Source of the DNA: a bacterium
GTDB taxonomy: Bacteria > Desulfobacterota > Desulfocorpusculales > Desulfocorpusculum
NCBI GenBank assembly: GCA_037481695.1
Contig: JBBFLE010000025.1
Span: forward strand, 1-40,371
DNA: 40,371 bases
Direction of reading: 5' to 3'
Shown in pieces: positions 1 through 9,194 of this stretch (position 1 is its first letter; each line of letters starts with the position of its first letter). Under the pieces are notes generated by a model, which worked only from the letters and a program-made list of their open reading frames with translations, did no database searches and was not told where the DNA came from. Made by a program: the position numbers and the translations under genes.

Positions 1-17
1 CTATCCTACCCCCATAA

Positions 18-70
18 CCGCAAAAAGCGGACACATCACTTGCTATATCAACCGGACATTTCACATGCTA
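18..70. repeat. Imperfect tandem repeat with inverted repeat, possible IS end
   Basis: Two 18-base units at 28-45 and 53-70 match at 15 of 18 positions with a 25-base period (both begin CGGACA and end TGCTA). Just before them CCGC-AAAAA-GCGG (18-30) forms a short inverted repeat. Closely spaced direct repeats of this kind are typical of transposase-binding sites at the ends of IS21-family elements, and the CGGACA core resembles such ends, but no transposase lies in the window. The element, if real, would extend leftwards beyond base 1. This is inference from pattern only. Confidence 0.3.
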
Positions 71-985
71 ACGACACCGGGCAATTAAGAACTAATTCAA
101 AAGCCTTGCCATGCCCTGAGAGTACCTGTTATTTGTAAGCTGCGGTGCAGACCAAAAGCTACAGGAAAGACCGTGGGGTCATTGAGGCTGATGATGATTC
201 TTGGGGGTGGTGAGACACCTAGGGGATGAGAGGTGAAAAACCAGGGAATCTCATTGTGTTCAGGCCACAGTGCGCTTCCCGAAGAAAAGGCTTGCTCATG
301 GGGTAAGTGTTCTTAGGGTGGAGGCCATCTCAATGGTGTTGGAAAAAACAACATATGTGGAATAGTTCTACAGATGAGCCCATGGGCTTTTGTTATGGGG
401 TAAATGGGGGTGTGTGTAGGTTATTCCAACACTTCCTGGTAGGGATAATAAAGGCACACTGAGAGCAAAGCCCAATGATTGCAAATACTTTTGACCGCTC
501 TGGAGCTGGGTACGGGATTTGCAAGCAGGGATAAGAACGTATGGCCTTTCTGGGAGGGGCCGAACCTGCGGAGTCTGATTCGGTTTGCTGAGGTGGAAGT
601 TCGAATTTAGTGGAGGCGAGGCGTATCTGGAGCGGATAGTGGGAGCTGAGGTTCAAGAGGGTGTATGAAGCTGGAGTTGATGCGGTTTGGGAGGCTGAGA
701 AGAGGCGAGCCTAGAGAAGTGGAAATTCGTGCTGAGGTTGGGACCTGGCAGTCAGCCGGTCCGGGCAGCGGGTTGATCTGCAGAGGCTTTTCTGAGAGGA
801 TGGGTTCGGTCTCTCCTGATTTCTTTCTTAGAGTTCAGTGGGGGCAAAGGCGGCTGATCCGGGTAGCAAAAGGGCCCGGATCAGAAAGGGTAAGAGCCGC
901 TTTGTCCTTGAAGCCCATTTGTAGGAAGGCCCCGTGGCAATGCAGTTTCCCAAAATCCTAGACTTGAGGGAAAGGAGAGGTGGAT
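71..985. other. Long non-coding leader upstream of sat
   Basis: About 900 bases without a convincing gene. Two open frames exist (minus 393-656, plus 665-961), but their translations are rich in Arg/Pro/Ser, lack a domain I recognise and have no good ribosome binding site, so I do not call them. The sat promoter should lie here, but I see no clear -35/-10 pair. Confidence 0.5.
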
Positions 986-2242
986 ATGAGTGAGATCGGT
1001 CACGGCGGGAAGCCCATTGTGGAGCGAATTCTAGATCCTGGTAAGGCCAAGGAGAGGATCAAGGGATTAAAGGAAATCCCGGTGCGAGAACAGATCGCTG
1101 TGGAGGTCATAGACATTGCCTATGGTTTTTTCTCTCCCCTGGAAGGCTTCATGAAGAAGGCCGATGTGGAGAGCGTTTGCAAGAAGATGAGGCTTACCGA
1201 CGGCACGGTCTGGAGCATTCCTATAGTTTTTGACCTGTCGGACAAGGAGATCTCGGATTATGGAATCAAGACGGGAGACGAGGTGTTACTGACCTACCAA
1301 GGGGCTCCCATAGCGGTCTTCGAGATAGAGGATATTTACGATTACAACAAGCAGGAAATGGCCAAGGATGTGTACGGCACCACAGAGGAAAAGCACCCTG
1401 GGGTGAAGAGAACATATCAATACAAGGACAAGTTTCTGGGCGGAAAGATAACCATGGTTAGCAAGCCCATCATCAATGAGCCTTTCACTCCCTTCTTCCT
1501 TACCCCCTTGGAGATGAGGAAGAAAATAAAGGAGAAAGGCTGGATTCGGACGGTGGCTCATCAGACAAGGAATGTGCCACACACCGGTCATGAGTGGCTC
1601 ATGAAGGGTTCATGGCTTTCGGCCTATGGTGAACTGCCTGTGGAGAAAATGGTGGTAGGGGTGGTGGTCAATGCCATAATAGGCGAAAAGAGGCCGGGAG
1701 ATTATATTGACGAGGCAATAGTGCTTTGCCACGACGTTCTCAGAAAGGCCGGATACTTCAGGGAAGACGTGCATCTTACTTCCATATCCCTTTGGGACAT
1801 GCGCTATGCTGGTCCAAGGGAAGCTGTGTTTCACGCGGCTCTGAGGGCCAACCTGGGCATCACACACCACATGTTCGGCCGGGACCATGCGGGTGTGGGC
1901 ACTTACTATGATCCCTATGATGCCCACAGGATCTTTGACAAGTTTTCTGAAAAAGATCTGAATATAAAACCCGTGAGGGTGTTGGAGTGGTGGTACTGCC
2001 CGGTGTGCGCAGAGGTTACCTATATGGGACTTTGCGCTCACAAGGATAAGATTCAGAACTTCAGCGGGACTCTCATCAGAAGCATAATCCAAGACGGGGT
2101 GAAGCCCCCCAGGCTGATCTTCAGACCCGAGGTCTTCGATCTTATCCTGGAGTGCGCCGAGAAGTACGGTCAGGGGGATGCCTTCGTGACCCAGAAATAC
2201 CTGGAGAATCGTAACCCTGTCTTCACATTCCCCAAGCTCTAG
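986..2242 (+). CDS. sat: Dissimilatory sulfate adenylyltransferase (ATP sulfurylase)
   Basis: Activates sulfate with ATP to adenosine 5'-phosphosulfate (APS), the first cytoplasmic step of dissimilatory sulfate reduction. The 418-residue product has the ATP-sulfurylase nucleotide-binding motifs: QTRNVPHTGHE near residue 195 (the HxGH-type signature) and GRDHAGVG near residue 298. A CPVC...C..H cluster near residues 337-350 matches the Zn/Co-binding site known in the dissimilatory, bacterial/archaeal homo-oligomeric enzymes. No APS-kinase domain is fused, as expected for the dissimilatory form. I prefer ATG 986 over GTG 980 because AGGAG at 973-977 is 8 bases from the ATG. It is followed after 27 bases by an unknown gene and then aprBA, so it supplies the substrate of the next enzyme. 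Confidence 0.97.
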   Translation: MSEIGHGGKPIVERILDPGKAKERIKGLKEIPVREQIAVEVIDIAYGFFSPLEGFMKKADVESVCKKMRLTDGTVWSIPIVFDLSDKEISDYGIKTGDEVLLTYQGAPIAVFEIEDIYDYNKQEMAKDVYGTTEEKHPGVKRTYQYKDKFLGGKITMVSKPIINEPFTPFFLTPLEMRKKIKEKGWIRTVAHQTRNVPHTGHEWLMKGSWLSAYGELPVEKMVVGVVVNAIIGEKRPGDYIDEAIVLCHDVLRKAGYFREDVHLTSISLWDMRYAGPREAVFHAALRANLGITHHMFGRDHAGVGTYYDPYDAHRIFDKFSEKDLNIKPVRVLEWWYCPVCAEVTYMGLCAHKDKIQNFSGTLIRSIIQDGVKPPRLIFRPEVFDLILECAEKYGQGDAFVTQKYLENRNPVFTFPKL

Positions 2243-2269
2243 AGCGCGTCCGAGAGGAGGAGAGAAGAG

Positions 2270-2563
2270 ATGGCCGAGACCTTTCCCATCAATGTGTGGA
2301 TCAACGAGGAACGTTATGCCAAGCTTCAGGCTGCTGGGCTGGCCGATCTGTGCCAGGAGATGCTGGCAGGACTAAAGGTCTTGAGGGTTCCCACCACAGC
2401 CGAGCAGCGCGACGAGTTGCTGAAACGCTATCCCATGGCCAAGTTCGACAGCGCCACCACCAAGAGTATCGAGTTGCTCCCCAAGGCCGTAAAGGACCAG
2501 ATCTTTGATCTCATAGTGGAAAAGAAGAAGGTGGATGTGATTGCAGAGTTCCTTAAGAAGTGA
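2270..2563 (+). CDS. Conserved-looking unknown small protein between sat and aprB
   Basis: A 97-residue, probably soluble and helical protein with a GGAGG ribosome site just upstream of ATG 2270 and codon use like its neighbours, so I consider it a real gene. It starts MAETFPINVWINEERY and ends in a Lys-rich helix (EFLKK). It has one Cys, no membrane segment, no signal peptide and no cofactor motif I can see. It lies 27 bases after sat and 133 bases before aprB on the same strand, so it is probably cotranscribed with sat. Its position suggests a role in APS handling, an assembly or interaction function, or regulation, but this is inference from location only. I do not recognise the family. 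Confidence 0.8.
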   Translation: MAETFPINVWINEERYAKLQAAGLADLCQEMLAGLKVLRVPTTAEQRDELLKRYPMAKFDSATTKSIELLPKAVKDQIFDLIVEKKKVDVIAEFLKK

Positions 2564-2696
2564 GTCTTGGCGGGGCCCTGTGGGGCCTCGGGAAGGGAAA
2601 GGAGGTGAAAAGGGGTAAAAGAGAGTGTGACAAATAGGGTGGGAGTATAGTTAAGAACAGTTCACCCAAAAGACCTGTCTGTGAGGAGGAGAACTG

Positions 2697-3140
2697 ATGC
2701 CAAGCTACGTGATTCTGGAGAAATGCGACGGGTGTAAGGGACAGGACAAGACAGCCTGCCAGTACATCTGCCCCAATGATCTCATGGTCCTCAACAAGGA
2801 CACCATGAAGGCTTACAACAGGGCACCTGAGATGTGCTGGGAGTGCTATAACTGCGTGAAGATCTGCCCCCAGCAGGCCATAGATGTGCGCGGCTATGCA
2901 GATTTCGTGCCCATGGGTGCTTCTGTGGTACCGCTTAGAAGCTCTGATTCCATTATGTGGACAGTGAAATTCCGCAACGGGCAGATCAAGCGCTTCAAGT
3001 TCCCCATCCGGACGACCCCCGAGGGTTCGGCTGTCCCGGACGGCGGGTGGGAGACTGGCTCGGACGACCTCAAGAGCCCTGTGCTTTTCACAGAACCTGC
3101 TTCCCTGTGGCTCAAAGAGGTGCCGACGCTGAAGAAGTAG
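2697..3140 (+). CDS. aprB: Adenylylsulfate reductase beta subunit
   Basis: Electron-transfer subunit of APS reductase, which passes electrons through two [4Fe-4S] clusters to the FAD of AprA. The N-terminal ferredoxin part has Cys at residues 10, 13, 21 and 25 and a second set at 47, 50, 53 and 57 (CWECYNCVKIC). The extra residues between Cys13 and Cys21 are characteristic of AprB. The C-terminal half is the beta-sheet plus tail that wraps AprA, ending SLWLKEVPTLKK. Length (147 aa) is normal for the family. GAGGAG precedes ATG 2697. aprA follows after 39 bases, the standard aprBA order. Confidence 0.97.
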   Translation: MPSYVILEKCDGCKGQDKTACQYICPNDLMVLNKDTMKAYNRAPEMCWECYNCVKICPQQAIDVRGYADFVPMGASVVPLRSSDSIMWTVKFRNGQIKRFKFPIRTTPEGSAVPDGGWETGSDDLKSPVLFTEPASLWLKEVPTLKK

Positions 3141-3179
3141 CACGCTTTACTTCCCAGGACACCCAAGGAGGTGAATTCC

Positions 3180-5066
3180 ATGCAGAATTTTGAAACTGTA
3201 GAGGTGACAACCGATCTGCTAATCTGCGGCGGAGGCATGGCGGCCTGCGGCGCGGCTGTAGAGGCTTCTTATTGGGCCAAGAAAAAAGGTTTGAAGGTGA
3301 CCTTGGTGGACAAGGCAGCCATGGACAGAAGCGGTGCAGTGGCCATGGGCCTTTCCGCCCTGAACCAGTACGTGGGCGTAGGTGAGGGGGACAACACCCC
3401 TGAGCAGTACGTGGATTACGTTCGCAATGACCTCATGGGCATAACCCGTGAGGACCTGGTTTATGACATAGCTCGTCACGTGGACTCCACCGTGCACCTG
3501 TTCGAGAAATGGGGTCTGCCCATTTGGAAGGATGAGAACGGAAAGTATGTGCATGAGGGCCGCTGGCAGCTCATGATCAACGGCGAGTCCTACAAGGTGA
3601 TCGTCGCAGAGGCTGCCAAGAACGCCATGAAAGAGGCCGGAGGCGAGATCTTCGAGAGGGTCTTCATAGTGGAGCCTCTCATGGATGGGGATCGCATCGC
3701 CGGTGCCGTGGGCTTTAGCGTGAGGGAAAACAAGTTTTACGTGTTCAAGGCCAAGGCAGTGCTGGCTGCCATGGGTGGAGCCGTGCACGTGTTCCGTCCA
3801 CGCTCTGTGGGTGAGGGCTTGGGCCGCTCCTGGTATCCTCCTTTCAACAGCGGCTCCAGCGCTTATTTCACCTTGAAGGCCGGGGCTGAGATGACCTGCC
3901 AGGAAGTCAGGTTCATCCCCGTGAGGTTCAAGGATGCCTACGGGCCTGTTGGCGCATGGTTCCTGCTGTTTAAATCCAGAGCCACCAATGCCTTCGGCGG
4001 CGACTATATGGTGGAGAGAAAGGATGAGCTGGAGAAATGGGCTCCGTACGGACTCGTGAAACCCATTCCAGCCAACCTGCGTAACTGGCTAGGCATGCTG
4101 GATATGAAAGAGGGCAAGGGCCCCATCTACATGAGGACAGAGGAGGCCATCCAGAAGATAGCCCAGTCCTCAGGGGACGAGAAGGCCGCCAAGAAGAAGC
4201 TAAAGGAACTGGAGGCCGAGGCTTGGGAAGACTTCCTGGATATGACCATTTCCCAGGCCATTCTCTGGGCTGCCCAGAACATCCAGCCCGAGGAGAAGGG
4301 CTCTGAGATCTTTGCCTGTGAGCCTTACTTCATAGGTTCCCACTCCGGAGCTTCGGGTGCATGGGTCAGCGGGCCCCAGGATGTGGCTCCACCCGAATAC
4401 TTCTGGGGTTATAACCGCATGTCCACGGTCAAGGGGCTCTTCTGCGCTGGAGATGCCTCCGGGGCCTCCAGTCACAAGTTCTCAGACGGTTCCCATTGCG
4501 AGGGCCGCCTAGCTGCCAAGGGAGCCCTGGCTTTTATAGTGGACAATCCAGATCAGCCCAAGGTGGATCCCAAACAGGTGGAAGCTCTCAAGGAGAGGAT
4601 CCTGAGGCCTTTGGCGCTCTACGAGCAGCACAAGGACCTCTCAGACAACCCGGACATTAACCCCAACTACATCAAGCCCAAGATGTTCATGTTCAGGCTC
4701 CAGAAGATCATGGACGAGTATGCGGGCGGTTACTCTGCTGATTTCACCACCAGCGGCAAGATGCTGGAGAGGGGCCTGGAGCTACTGCAGTTTCTCAAGG
4801 AGGACTCCGAGAAGCTGGCCGCAGCCGACCTGCATGAACTGATGCGCTGCTGGGAGAATGTGCAGAGGATGTGGCAGGCCGAGGCCCACATGCGCTCCAT
4901 CCTGTTCAGGGAGGAGACCAGGTGGCCGGGATACTACTTCAGGGCAGACTTCCCCAATATGGACAAGAACTGGGAAGTTTTTGTAAACTGCAAGTGGGAT
5001 CCCAAGACCGACAAGTGGGAAATGATGAAGCGGCCTGTGCTGAAATTCATCACTGCCGAGAAGTGA
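3180..5066 (+). CDS. aprA: Adenylylsulfate reductase alpha subunit
   Basis: Catalytic FAD subunit that reduces APS to sulfite and AMP in the cytoplasm. The FAD-binding fold opens with LLICGGGMAACGAA near residue 13 and has the family DRSGAVAMGLSALNQY segment; the C-terminal part carries the conserved FREETRWPGYYFRADFP stretch near residue 580. It is a fumarate-reductase-fold flavoprotein and belongs with AprB. Start ATG 3180 is favoured over GTG 3171 because AAGGAGGT at 3165-3172 is 7 bases away. At 628 residues it is somewhat shorter than many characterised AprA proteins (about 640-660), without a visible internal gap in motifs. A strong terminator follows 55 bases after the stop. Confidence 0.97.
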   Translation: MQNFETVEVTTDLLICGGGMAACGAAVEASYWAKKKGLKVTLVDKAAMDRSGAVAMGLSALNQYVGVGEGDNTPEQYVDYVRNDLMGITREDLVYDIARHVDSTVHLFEKWGLPIWKDENGKYVHEGRWQLMINGESYKVIVAEAAKNAMKEAGGEIFERVFIVEPLMDGDRIAGAVGFSVRENKFYVFKAKAVLAAMGGAVHVFRPRSVGEGLGRSWYPPFNSGSSAYFTLKAGAEMTCQEVRFIPVRFKDAYGPVGAWFLLFKSRATNAFGGDYMVERKDELEKWAPYGLVKPIPANLRNWLGMLDMKEGKGPIYMRTEEAIQKIAQSSGDEKAAKKKLKELEAEAWEDFLDMTISQAILWAAQNIQPEEKGSEIFACEPYFIGSHSGASGAWVSGPQDVAPPEYFWGYNRMSTVKGLFCAGDASGASSHKFSDGSHCEGRLAAKGALAFIVDNPDQPKVDPKQVEALKERILRPLALYEQHKDLSDNPDINPNYIKPKMFMFRLQKIMDEYAGGYSADFTTSGKMLERGLELLQFLKEDSEKLAAADLHELMRCWENVQRMWQAEAHMRSILFREETRWPGYYFRADFPNMDKNWEVFVNCKWDPKTDKWEMMKRPVLKFITAEK

Positions 5067-5120
5067 GCGAAAAGACAGTATATTTGATTCTTCCGCCGGG
5101 CTAAACGGCGAAGACAGAAC

Positions 5121-5163
5121 GGCTCCAGGCAGCCCTTCTTGGGCTGCCTGGAGCCTTGTTTTG
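5121..5163 (+). terminator. Strong intrinsic terminator after aprA
   Basis: A perfect 15-bp stem (GGCTCCAGGCAGCCC at 5121-5135 pairing with 5141-5155) with a TTCTT loop is followed by TTGTTTTG. It lies 55 bases after the aprA stop and should separate sat-aprBA transcription from qmoABC. Confidence 0.9.
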
Positions 5164-5490
5164 AGAACCGCCAGCAAGATGGTCCTGCCGCTCGTCCCAA
5201 GGGGAAGACTTCTTTTAGTCAATCCTTTGGGAAGGGTGGTAATTGCCGAAGGCCCATGGTTTGCGGACATGGCAAATGGGCTGGTGGGTGTTGGAATCAT
5301 GCTGGCTGAATGGGGTCTGTGTGGTCTGAGGGCTTTAAAGAGCTTTGCTGAGCCTTGAGCAAAAGGCGCTTGGGAGGAGCTTTTGGCCGGGCCCTGGTCC
5401 GGATCAGTACAGACCACCAGCTCACGAATCTGGGTTGGGGCCTGCCATCTGGCCCCAGCTTTTAAAGAGGGTTTCCAAGGGAGGGAAGAA
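5164..5490. other. Gap between aprA terminator and qmoA
   Basis: 327 bases without a convincing gene. A 65-codon open frame from a TTG at 5161 has no ribosome site and overlaps the terminator tail. Because of the terminator, the qmo promoter is expected here. I see no clear consensus elements. Confidence 0.45.
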
Positions 5491-6747
5491 ATGGCACAGG
5501 AGCGAGGCAAGGGCGTGCTGGTGATAGGAGCCGGAATTGCCGGGCTTACGGCCGCCATCGAGGCCGCAGAGGTGGGCTTTCCGGTGTTTCTGGTGGAGAA
5601 GGAGCCTTACCTGGGGGGGAGAGTGGTCAGGTTTGACCAGTATTTCCCGAAGTTTTGCCCGCCCAACTGCGGAATGGAGATCAACTTCAAGAGGATAAAG
5701 GCGAATCCCCTCATCAAATATTTCACCATGGCTGAGGTCACGGACATAAAAGGAGTGGAAGGGGATTTCCACGTGAAGGTGCATATCCGACCCAGGTATG
5801 TGAACGAGAAGTGCACGGCTTGCGGCAAGTGTGCCGAGGTATGTCAGAGCGAGATTCCGGATCCCTTCAATTATGGCATGAAGAAGATCAAGGCAGCCTA
5901 TCTTCCCCATGAGATGGCCTTTCCCATGAGATATGTGCTGGCCCCAGAGATAATAGGCACCGAGGAGGCAGCCAGATGCAGAGACGCCTGCCCTTATGGT
6001 GCCATAGATCTGGACATGACTCCCTTGACCATGGATCTGCACGTGGCCTCTGTTGTGGTGGCCACTGGTTGGGAGCCATATGATGCAAGTCGCATGGAAA
6101 ACCTTGCTTTTGGCAAGGCCCCCAACGTGATCACCAACGTGATGATGGAAAGACTCCATGCAGCCAACGGTCCCACACAGGGGAAGGTTCTGCGGCCTTC
6201 AGATGCAAAGCCTCCTCACACTGTGGTTTTCTGCCAATGTGCCGGACAGCGCGATGAGAACCACCTGCGTTTCTGTTCCAGGGTCTGCTGCTCTGCCACC
6301 CTCAAACAGGTGCAATATGTGCGAAAACAGATTCCAGATTCCCAGGTATACGTGTTTTACATAGACCTGAGGGCATTGGGCAGAAACGAGGACCTGCTGG
6401 CAGCGGTGCAGGCCGATCCCAATGTGCATCTCATAAAGGGCAAGGTGGCGCGCATCACCGAAGATCCTATCAAGCATAATCCCATAGTGGAGGCCGAGAT
6501 CACCGCCTCGGGAAAGATCACCCGTACCATGGCGGATCTAGTGGTGCTGGCCACCGGGATGATGCCCACTGCAGCCCATGAGAGGTCCCAAGGAGTCCAG
6601 CTCAGCTGGGACGAAGACGGATTCGTGCTGGATGGAGCAGGGGTTTATGGGGCAGGCTGCGCCAGGAAACCCATGGAGGTTTCGGCCACCGTGCAAGATG
6701 CCACTAGCGCGGCTCTCAAAGCCATCCAGTCTGCGGTGAGGAGGTGA
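5491..6747 (+). CDS. qmoA: Quinone-interacting membrane-bound oxidoreductase subunit A
   Basis: HdrA-like flavoprotein of the Qmo complex, which passes electrons from the menaquinone pool towards APS reductase. The FAD Rossmann motif VIGAGIAGLTAAIEAA starts near residue 12, followed by GGRVVRFDQYFP and the NCGMEI segment. A CTACGKCAEVC cluster motif lies near residue 108 and CRDACPYGA near residue 162. The C-terminal half carries the CQCAGQRD and CSRVCCSATLKQ segments shared with HdrA-type proteins. I use ATG 5491 with AAGGGAGGGA upstream, giving 418 residues; a longer frame from 5383 adds a tail unlike QmoA. qmoB starts 4 bases after the stop. Confidence 0.95.
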   Translation: MAQERGKGVLVIGAGIAGLTAAIEAAEVGFPVFLVEKEPYLGGRVVRFDQYFPKFCPPNCGMEINFKRIKANPLIKYFTMAEVTDIKGVEGDFHVKVHIRPRYVNEKCTACGKCAEVCQSEIPDPFNYGMKKIKAAYLPHEMAFPMRYVLAPEIIGTEEAARCRDACPYGAIDLDMTPLTMDLHVASVVVATGWEPYDASRMENLAFGKAPNVITNVMMERLHAANGPTQGKVLRPSDAKPPHTVVFCQCAGQRDENHLRFCSRVCCSATLKQVQYVRKQIPDSQVYVFYIDLRALGRNEDLLAAVQADPNVHLIKGKVARITEDPIKHNPIVEAEITASGKITRTMADLVVLATGMMPTAAHERSQGVQLSWDEDGFVLDGAGVYGAGCARKPMEVSATVQDATSAALKAIQSAVRR

Positions 6748-6751
6748 ATCA

Positions 6752-9010
6752 ATGGATCGGAAAATAGCTGCTTATCTGTGCACAGGCTGTGGCATAGGCC
6801 AAGGACTGGACTTGGAGCAGTTGGAAAAGGTGGCCCAAGGGGATTGTAAGGCAGCCTTGTGCAGGAAGTCCGAGATGCTCTGCGGGCCCGAAGGCGTGGC
6901 CAGAATAAAAGAAGACATGGCCAACGAAGGGGTCAACGCTCTGCTCATAGCAGCCTGCTCTCCCAGAGCCAAGACCGAGGTCTTTTCTTTTGATCCCAGG
7001 GAAGTCCTTGTGGAAAGGGTCAATTTGAGGGAACAGGTAGTCTGGAGCCACAGGCAACAAGGGGCTGAGGCCCAGAAGGTGGACGAAGACGTGCAGATGA
7101 TGGCCGAAGATCAGCTCCGTATGGGAGCTGCAAGGCTTCAAAACATGGAGCTTCTGGTCCCGTACACCGAGGAGATCAACAAGAGGATTCTTGTGGTGGG
7201 AGGGGGTATAACGGGCATGACGGCTGCTTTGGAGGCCGTCAGGACCGGATACCAGGCGGTGCTTGTAGAAAAGGAAGAGAGCCTTGGGGGTTTTGCGGCG
7301 AAACTCTTCAGACAGTATCCCGAGAGGCCGCCTTACAGGGAGCTGGAAGAGCCTGTTTGGGAGACTCTGGCCCAGACTCTGAAAAGAGAGCCTGGCGTAA
7401 CCATCCATTGCTCTTCCACCATAGAGCGCATAGAGGGTGCTCCAGGGATGTTCCAGGCCTTCATCCGCAAAGGGGAGGAGGTGGCTCAGGAGAAGGTGGG
7501 GGCAATAGTGTTGGCTACGGGCTTCGAGCCCTATGATCCCAATAATTTGAGTCACCTGGGTTATGGCAAGAGTCCCAACATCATCTCCACCCCGGAAATG
7601 GAGGATCTTGCCAGATCTGGGAATTTGAAAAGACCTTCCGATGGCCACAAAGTTAATAGTGTTGCATTTGTGCTTTGTGCGGGCTCCCGCGATAAGGAGC
7701 ACCTGCCTTATTGTTCTACGGTTTGCTGCATGACCGCCCTCAAGCAGGCCATGTATGTCAGGGAAGGGAATCCTGATTCCAAGGTCTTTGTTCTTTACAA
7801 GGACCTTCGTTGCCCCGGGCAGTACGAGAACTTCTACAAAAGGGTCCAGGAGGAAGAAGGCGTATTCCTGACAAAGGCGCAGGTAATGGCAGTGGAGCCT
7901 CAAGGAGACGGCTCTGTGGTGCTGGAAGTGGAAGACCAGCTCCTGGGAGAGAAGGCCCAATTGAAGGTAGATCTTGTGGTCCTGGCCACCGGGATGGTAC
8001 CTCGAACTGCGCTGGGGGAGGCAACAAAGGAAGAACCCAAAGAAGAACCTGCGGACAAGAAGCAAGATATTGCCTCCCAGCTTCTTATCCCAACCAGGAT
8101 CATACGTTCCAATACCTTGAATCTGGCTTACAGACAGGGTCCTGAACTCCCGGACCTCAAGTATGGATTTCCTGATTCCCATTTCATATGCTTTCCTTAT
8201 GAGACCCGAAGGACAGGCATATACGCAGCAGGGCCTGTGCGGGCCCCCATGGACATAGCCTTCAGCCAAGAAGATGCCAGGGGTGCAGTGCTCAAGGCCA
8301 TACAATGCGTTGAGCTGACAGCTCAGGGCAAGGCCGTTCACCCCAGGGCAGGAGACATGAGCTATCCTGAACTGTTCATGCAGCGCTGTACCCAGTGCAA
8401 GCGTTGCACTGAGGAATGTCCCTTCGGCATGTACAACGAGGATGAAAAGGGCAATCCCCTTCCCAATCCCACCAGGTGCAGGCGTTGCTCTGTTTGCATG
8501 GGATCCTGTCCTGAGCGGATAATATCTTTCAAAGATTACTCGGTGGGCATGATCGGCGCCATGATCAAGGCCATAGAGGTTCCGGACGAGACAGAAGAAA
8601 AGCCCAGGATCCTGGTCCTGGCATGCGAGAACGATGCATACCCTGCCTTGGACATGGTTGGAATCAAAGGGGGAAATTATAACCCCTTTGTGCGAATCAT
8701 CCCCTTGAGGTGCCTTGGTTCCTTGAATCTCATATGGATCGCCGATGCCTTGTCCAAGGGGATAGATGGCGTGCTTCTTCTGGGTTGCAAACATGGAGAA
8801 GACTATCAGTGCCACATGGCCAAGGGAAGCGAGCTGGCCAACTATCGTTTGGCCAAGGTCTCTGAGACCCTGGACAGACTGGCCCTGGAGTCCTCCAGAA
8901 TAAGAGTTGAACAGATAGAGATCTCGGACTACCATCGGATTCCCGCGATCATGGAGGAATTCCTGGAGACCATTCAGGAAGTGGGTCCCAACCCATACAA
9001 GGGATTCTAG
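6752..9010 (+). CDS. qmoB: Quinone-interacting membrane-bound oxidoreductase subunit B
   Basis: Second HdrA-like subunit of Qmo, fused to an MvhD-like domain. Domains in order: a short N-terminal Cys-containing part (LCTGCGIGQG, CSPRAKTEVFSFD); FAD fold from about residue 145 (ILVVGGGITGMTAALEA); HdrA-like segments CAGSRDKEHLPYCSTVCC; an 8-Cys ferredoxin module around residues 543-590 (CTQCKRCTEECPFG and CRRCSVCMGSCPE); and a C-terminal F420-non-reducing-hydrogenase delta-like domain (LACENDAYPALD, LLGCKHGEDYQC) from about residue 620. The 752-residue length and this fusion are diagnostic of QmoB. GAGGAGGTGA precedes ATG 6752, tightly coupled to qmoA. Confidence 0.96.
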   Translation: MDRKIAAYLCTGCGIGQGLDLEQLEKVAQGDCKAALCRKSEMLCGPEGVARIKEDMANEGVNALLIAACSPRAKTEVFSFDPREVLVERVNLREQVVWSHRQQGAEAQKVDEDVQMMAEDQLRMGAARLQNMELLVPYTEEINKRILVVGGGITGMTAALEAVRTGYQAVLVEKEESLGGFAAKLFRQYPERPPYRELEEPVWETLAQTLKREPGVTIHCSSTIERIEGAPGMFQAFIRKGEEVAQEKVGAIVLATGFEPYDPNNLSHLGYGKSPNIISTPEMEDLARSGNLKRPSDGHKVNSVAFVLCAGSRDKEHLPYCSTVCCMTALKQAMYVREGNPDSKVFVLYKDLRCPGQYENFYKRVQEEEGVFLTKAQVMAVEPQGDGSVVLEVEDQLLGEKAQLKVDLVVLATGMVPRTALGEATKEEPKEEPADKKQDIASQLLIPTRIIRSNTLNLAYRQGPELPDLKYGFPDSHFICFPYETRRTGIYAAGPVRAPMDIAFSQEDARGAVLKAIQCVELTAQGKAVHPRAGDMSYPELFMQRCTQCKRCTEECPFGMYNEDEKGNPLPNPTRCRRCSVCMGSCPERIISFKDYSVGMIGAMIKAIEVPDETEEKPRILVLACENDAYPALDMVGIKGGNYNPFVRIIPLRCLGSLNLIWIADALSKGIDGVLLLGCKHGEDYQCHMAKGSELANYRLAKVSETLDRLALESSRIRVEQIEISDYHRIPAIMEEFLETIQEVGPNPYKGF

Positions 9011-9194
9011 ATCGTGGTTTGCCTGGCCAGGGCTACACAGTAGAAGCTCAGGCCTCTTTCATGGGTAACCCAGGGTATTAGGGTTTAGGATGGTGGAGGA
9101 GTTCTTGTTCCAAAGGAAAGCCGGCCGGTCTGGAAAACCTCACCGGTACTGGTAAGATCAGGGGGCATTGCCCGGGCTATAGGAGGTGGTTCAG

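Noticed and set aside
393-961. Open frames 393-656 (minus) and 665-961 (plus) upstream of sat
   Set aside because: Composition is Arg/Pro/Ser-rich, no domain is recognisable, and no ribosome binding site fits; likely chance frames in GC-rich non-coding DNA.
5383-5490. Extended N terminus of qmoA from GTG/TTG at 5383
   Set aside because: The extra 36 residues are unlike the family, and a proper ribosome site lies before ATG 5491.
6749-8935. A 728-codon open frame on the minus strand opposite qmoB
   Set aside because: It is an antisense shadow of qmoB: amino-acid content is unbalanced (His, Gly, Leu rich), no motif is present, and the plus-strand gene is unambiguous.
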